Below, piece by piece: positions 27,580 to 31,325 of a stretch of 31,325 nt of DNA; position 1 is the stretch's first letter; each line of letters opens with the position of its first letter. Location of the stretch: positions 3,588-34,912 of the forward strand of contig NW_003155754.1 of assembly GCF_000003605.2 (NCBI RefSeq). Reading direction: 5' to 3'. A program made the position numbers and the translations under genes. The notes beneath the pieces are model-generated. The model ran no database searches and was not told the origin of the DNA. It saw only the letters and a list, made by a program, of their open reading frames with translations. The stretch comes from Saccoglossus kowalevskii (taxonomy: Eukaryota > Hemichordata > Enteropneusta > Harrimaniidae).

Positions 27580-29806
27580 CTAGTTATATATTTTACAATC
27601 ATATAGAGTGTGTGCTCGATATACAATAAATGTGTGAAATCTAATCAATGCATACATGGTGATTGCTGGCTGTGATTACAGAATACAGATATATCAAATC
27701 GTTTGCCATGGTCATCTTTACTGTTTTTGCAACGTTTTCCCCGAGTGGAATAGGACAATTTCCAGAAAGGCAGCGACAAACATTATGATTTTGTTTTCTT
27801 TACGCTGTGACACTCTAAGCTTGTCCCACAAAAGATTATCTTCAGTTGCTGAGAACTCGCATTTAATTCCTTCAGCAACATACCCAATCTGACTTTAACT
27901 ATGTTCGAATAACTGCCACTGGTGTCGCGGATACCGTAATCAGCACACTATCTTCCCACGTCCCTTCTCTCTCTCTTCGACAATCCTGCCTTACCCGAAA
28001 ACAGTCCGCATATTCACTTATCACTAATGAGCGCAATGAATTCTTTCATCGGTCCAGGAATATTGGCATGACTTTTCAGTGTAGTTTACACAGCCGACCA
28101 AGAGAATTGAAGTAGTGAAATCGCGTTGTTTTGACAAGGTAATCAGTGTGCCACGCATAAGGAATGCACGATAAAATTAACAGGATAGCTTACCTGTATA
28201 CTGGAATATTACCCGACTCCGCTGTCTATGTCTGAAAATGTATGCGGAAATGTGTTTTGTCATCACGCACACGTAATATCGATTGCATGATTTATATCAA
28301 TCCACTTTGACCTCGGGTGACTTAAATGTCTGTGATGTGTCGTATAAACTTATTAAACGATATGGGTTATCGTTTGATAGATAATATTTACCTCTCCCGA
28401 GTGTATGTATCTCATATACTGATAGGTCAAACCAGCACGCCCAACAATAACATGACCCTTGCTTGTTCAACACTATAGTACTCCATCGCAGTTTAATTTA
28501 TTTTCTTTTAAGTATTTTAGTTATTCAGTTATGCATACTTTAGCACACAATAGCAATAACAAAAGTTGTTGCTCAATAAGTTTATGACAGATTGTACGAA
28601 TTTAATTGTTCAAAGTATTTTTGTCCATTGGAGAACTGTGAAATAACACATAGAATGACATTTCCATGGTAATTTCCGTATACCACAATGACAACACATG
28701 TCAGAAAATATTACACAAATAACATTAATGTATTTAAAATACTGAAATAATGAAACTCAATAATCACTTTGTAAAGCAGTTAGATAATGGTTCCATGATA
28801 CGTACACAGCGCTTTTAAATTATATTCTTTTTGGCCATAAAATTCACAGTGCCGAATGACAGCGACGATTTACATACTGTTTCACTTTGTTTTATCGGAC
28901 AACAATTTGCCCTAAATCTGACACAACATGCTCAACTGCACTTACAACTGTTTTCATGGTCCGCGGCATAAAACCTACAAGTAGTCATTTGGCTTGTTTC
29001 CGTGACCTACGGCCAGACAGTTTAAATATTTATCGTCGCGATTACGATCTTCAGGTTATTGAGTGACAAATCGTACATAGCATAAGTGTATTTACATGGT
29101 GTTTTACGATCACTACTCCAGTCACGATCATTAGAGGCAAACACGACTGTACTCTGAGTTTTGTTCTGAATATTTATCATCCAGTCTGTCCACACTTTGC
29201 CTGACACAACCATGCAAGTCATGCCTCCCCTCCCCGCGTTTTAGTCAACCGTAGAGGACGTATGCAATTGCCGCGTCGACCTTGTCTAAATGAAACTGTC
29301 ATGCGACTATTTAGTTCACTATTATGTATAGTGTGTTCTCATTATATGATGTATATGTTGCTTCAACTTCATCCCTCGATGAATGAAAATTTCATGTTCT
29401 GTTTTAAAATTGCGGTTGATGAGGTGAACATTCAAGATCGTTTTAGTTAAACTTCGAAACCTACGATCAGCATTCAAGCTGAATAAACCTAGAATTTCTC
29501 GACAGTTTCCCAGGTGATCAATTTCAATATTGAATTCAGTTTACCAATTCAGACCTCCCCCATTTTACTTAATTTTGTTCGACCTCATATGATACGTTGC
29601 AATGACATTTCGAATATGGAGTCATGAAAGGAATATGTAATATTGCTTGATGGAAATATATATAACTACATCATATGGATAATACGAATAAATCAACAAT
29701 AATTTTCTTGGCATGCATGTTACACTTTTTGTTCGAATTTAGCCGGTTTAGCTAGTTGAAATGTTCGTTTAATTTTGTTAAAAAATTTACAATTTCACTC
29801 TCATGA
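27580..29806. other. Interval between the two head-to-head PIDD-like copies
   Basis: No supported exon was found. The missing 5' exons of the minus-strand gene, and those of the decayed plus-strand copy, would be expected here. A minus-strand open frame at 29022-29222 and a plus-strand one at 29262-29450 show no recognised domain or matching splice phase. Any shared promoter would also fall in this interval, but none can be pointed to. Confidence 0.45.
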
Positions 29807-30938
29807 CACTTTACTCTTGAGCTACCTCTGAAATTCAATGATGACGTCATCATATCTGGCGCTTTGGTCGATAGTTGTGATTACTTGATACACCTCGAAA
29901 CCTATGAAGTATTGGTCGGTGACGTCATATTCGTGTCGGAAGTCGCCATAGATTTTTAAGATCCTATATTGTTTGACACAGACTTTGTTTAAGGAATATA
30001 CAAATATGCAATTCAATATCGTAGTTTATTTGCAGAGTAAACTTCCTAAGATTGAACCCATATTATGACTACATAATGGTACAAGAACAAATACGATCCC
30101 AATGTCACTAAATCTGTACATTTTATCGTTAGGAGATCGACAACTAGTTAATTTTCAGTAATTTACAACTAGAAACATCATAGTATTGATTGATTATAAT
30201 GTTTCAAGATTTTCTTGAAAATCTAGTTACCCTTTTCTATCTGTTTATAAACAGATTTTCTGTATTTACTTATACACAGTTAGTCCTGGTACTTAAGCAG
30301 ACAGTCAGTTATAACACCCTGGATAGCCACACTTCCTTAACTTTAACTTCCTTAATTGTGTATTTCTACATCGGTGCAGACCACAAGGCATTCGTCTATG
30401 AATTGCATTATTTTGGGGCTGTGTCAAGACCTGTAATAGAACACTACACTGCAACAAAATCGGCTCAAGTATATAATTCATCTGTCAGTTCCAATATCAA
30501 AATATCCCCGCTCTGAGTACTGATTGCACCAGGCAGTTAACGATACAGGCGAGTGTGTCTAATTTGTCTATAAACTGCAGTTTTGCAACCAATTTGGTTC
30601 AATCTCTGGCCAAAGATACCACAATCCACTTCCCCGCCCGAGCTGTGTTCTCTAATATAAACATTAATTTGGCAGGTATTACCTACCGATTCGTCACTGG
30701 TGGATCGTATCGTCAGTAAAGACATTGCCTCAATTTCAGTTGCAAGCATTATCAGTGTTACAGATGACAAAAAGAAGAATTACGACAAACCAGTATCCCT
30801 GACCATGCCATTGACGCAAAGGTTTGACCGCATTCACTGATACTGGCCGACAATGATGTTGATGAGTGGCATGACGTCACGGATATGGTTAACTATAAAA
30901 TACGAAGAGACAATGTTATGATATACGTGAAGCATTTT
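29807..30938 (+). pseudogene. Decayed paralogue of the PIDD-like gene (ZU5 exons)
   Basis: Three fossil exons follow the order of the minus-strand gene. Fossil 1 (29807 to about 30030) has VD-x3-Y-x3-L-x2-YE-x-L-x3-VI, as in ZU5 module 1, with stops at 29957 and about 29993. Fossil 2 (about 30379-30548) reads HKAFVYELHYFGAVSRPVIE, then stop at 30514, then in another frame STDCTRQLTIQ against STECTRHLELQ in the intact gene. Fossil 3 (about 30687-30938) reads SISVASIISVTDDKKKNYDK, PVSLTMP, stop, then in a shifted frame WHDVTDM ... MIYVKHFSK. The former donors are damaged: CAG-GC instead of CAG-GT after fossil 2, and no GT after HFSK. It is dead as it stands. Confidence 0.75.
29842..29849. promoter_or_regulatory. 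CRE palindrome TGACGTCA (one of three)
   Basis: Exact TGACGTCA octamers, the CREB/ATF site consensus, occur at 29842-29849, 29920-29927 and 30872-30879. All three lie inside the decayed PIDD-like exons, where Asp-Val codons (GAC GTC) explain them easily, so regulatory use is only possible. Confidence 0.25.
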
Positions 30939-31325
30939 TCAAAGCAAAAAACGCAACTAAATGTTTTTGAAGCGTTAACTTGCGTTGCATAATATGCATC
31001 CATCACGACTCAGACTTGTATATTGCCAGTAGAATAATGGGTCAATATAGAATATTATGATTAATACACGAAGACTTGTTATCTTTCAAGTGTTGAAGCC
31101 CTGGCCCATTTATACCATGGTGTATTTATTCTAGTCTTGGGGTATATGGGTACGCGCTGTCAAACTCAGTCTCCTCTTTTACTTAATTTAGCCCGGTCGT
31201 CTAGATGTGTGTTGCTTATTTTCAGTAAAGAATTTAGAAGGTAAATTAAAGAATTTAGAAGGTAGAGGTAATCTCTGAGCAAAATTTACCAGACATCGTG
31301 CCCAAAACACCACTGAAATTCAAGT
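30939..31325. other. End of window without a recognised gene
   Basis: A direct repeat TAAAGAATTTAGAAGGTA occurs at 31226-31243 and 31247-31264. No helical-linker, UPA or death-domain fossil of the paralogue is recognised before the window ends. Confidence 0.5.

Noticed and set aside
29022-29222. Minus-strand frame considered as a 5' exon of the PIDD-like gene
   Set aside because: A possible phase-0 donor (GTAATC) exists, but there is no domain similarity, and the long gap to the next exon gives nothing to support it.
29822-30016. Minus-strand frame that looks protein-like (YDVTDQYFIGFEV)
   Set aside because: The opposite strand aligns with ZU5 module 1 of the PIDD-like gene, which explains the apparent coding quality.
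1-31325. CRISPR arrays, bacterial operons, ribosome binding sites
   Set aside because: Intron-rich animal DNA. The only regular repeats are the minisatellite and microsatellites, without spacer-repeat structure or cas genes.

Overview
The window looks like AT-rich nuclear DNA from an invertebrate animal: many short exons with GT-AG introns, animal extracellular and apoptosis-signalling domains, decayed transposons, microsatellites and one 50-N assembly gap (20191-20240). A deuterostome invertebrate such as a hemichordate, lancelet or echinoderm would fit. That is inferred from domain style only, and the species cannot be fixed from the sequence.

Region 1 (1-10737, plus strand) is a single-pass receptor gene whose 5' end is missing or unrecognised. 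Fifteen phase-compatible exons encode an Ig-like domain, a short Cys-containing linker, four fibronectin type III (FN3) domains, a transmembrane helix and a short tail with no kinase or phosphatase domain. The last FN3 domain has a polybasic furin-like site and resembles the membrane-proximal FN3 of type IIB receptor tyrosine phosphatases. The tail carries two ITAM-type motifs (YxxL-x7-YxxL). The first extends to three YxxL/I motifs spaced exactly 11 residues apart. Two decayed EGF-like units lie upstream at 1-280.

Region 2 (10738-22770) is gene-poor and rich in repeats. It holds a thrombospondin-type-1-like fragment (about 12191), a CpG-rich element with inverted ends (about 14569-15226), a decayed Crypton-type tyrosine recombinase (15578-17152), a 120-bp palindrome (17256-17375), a probable truncated LINE tail (about 17510-17812), a 59/118-bp minisatellite (about 18425-19055), the assembly gap, and a frameshifted Tudor/chromo-barrel-like fragment (20570-20765).

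Region 3 (27579-22771, minus strand) is a PIDD-like gene. Ten exons encode an acidic linker, two ZU5-type modules, a helical linker, a UPA domain and a C-terminal death domain. One HFS autoproteolysis motif is present at the end of the second ZU5 module. The corresponding motif in the first module is replaced. Leucine-rich repeats and the start codon are not visible.

Region 4 (29807-30938, plus strand) holds fossil exons of a paralogue of the region 3 gene, arranged head to head with it. They keep recognisable ZU5 sequence and the HFS motif but carry stops, frameshifts and damaged splice sites.

The two intact-looking genes are both signalling components: a surface receptor that would probably recruit SH2 proteins, and a death-domain adaptor. 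No direct functional link can be read from the sequence.
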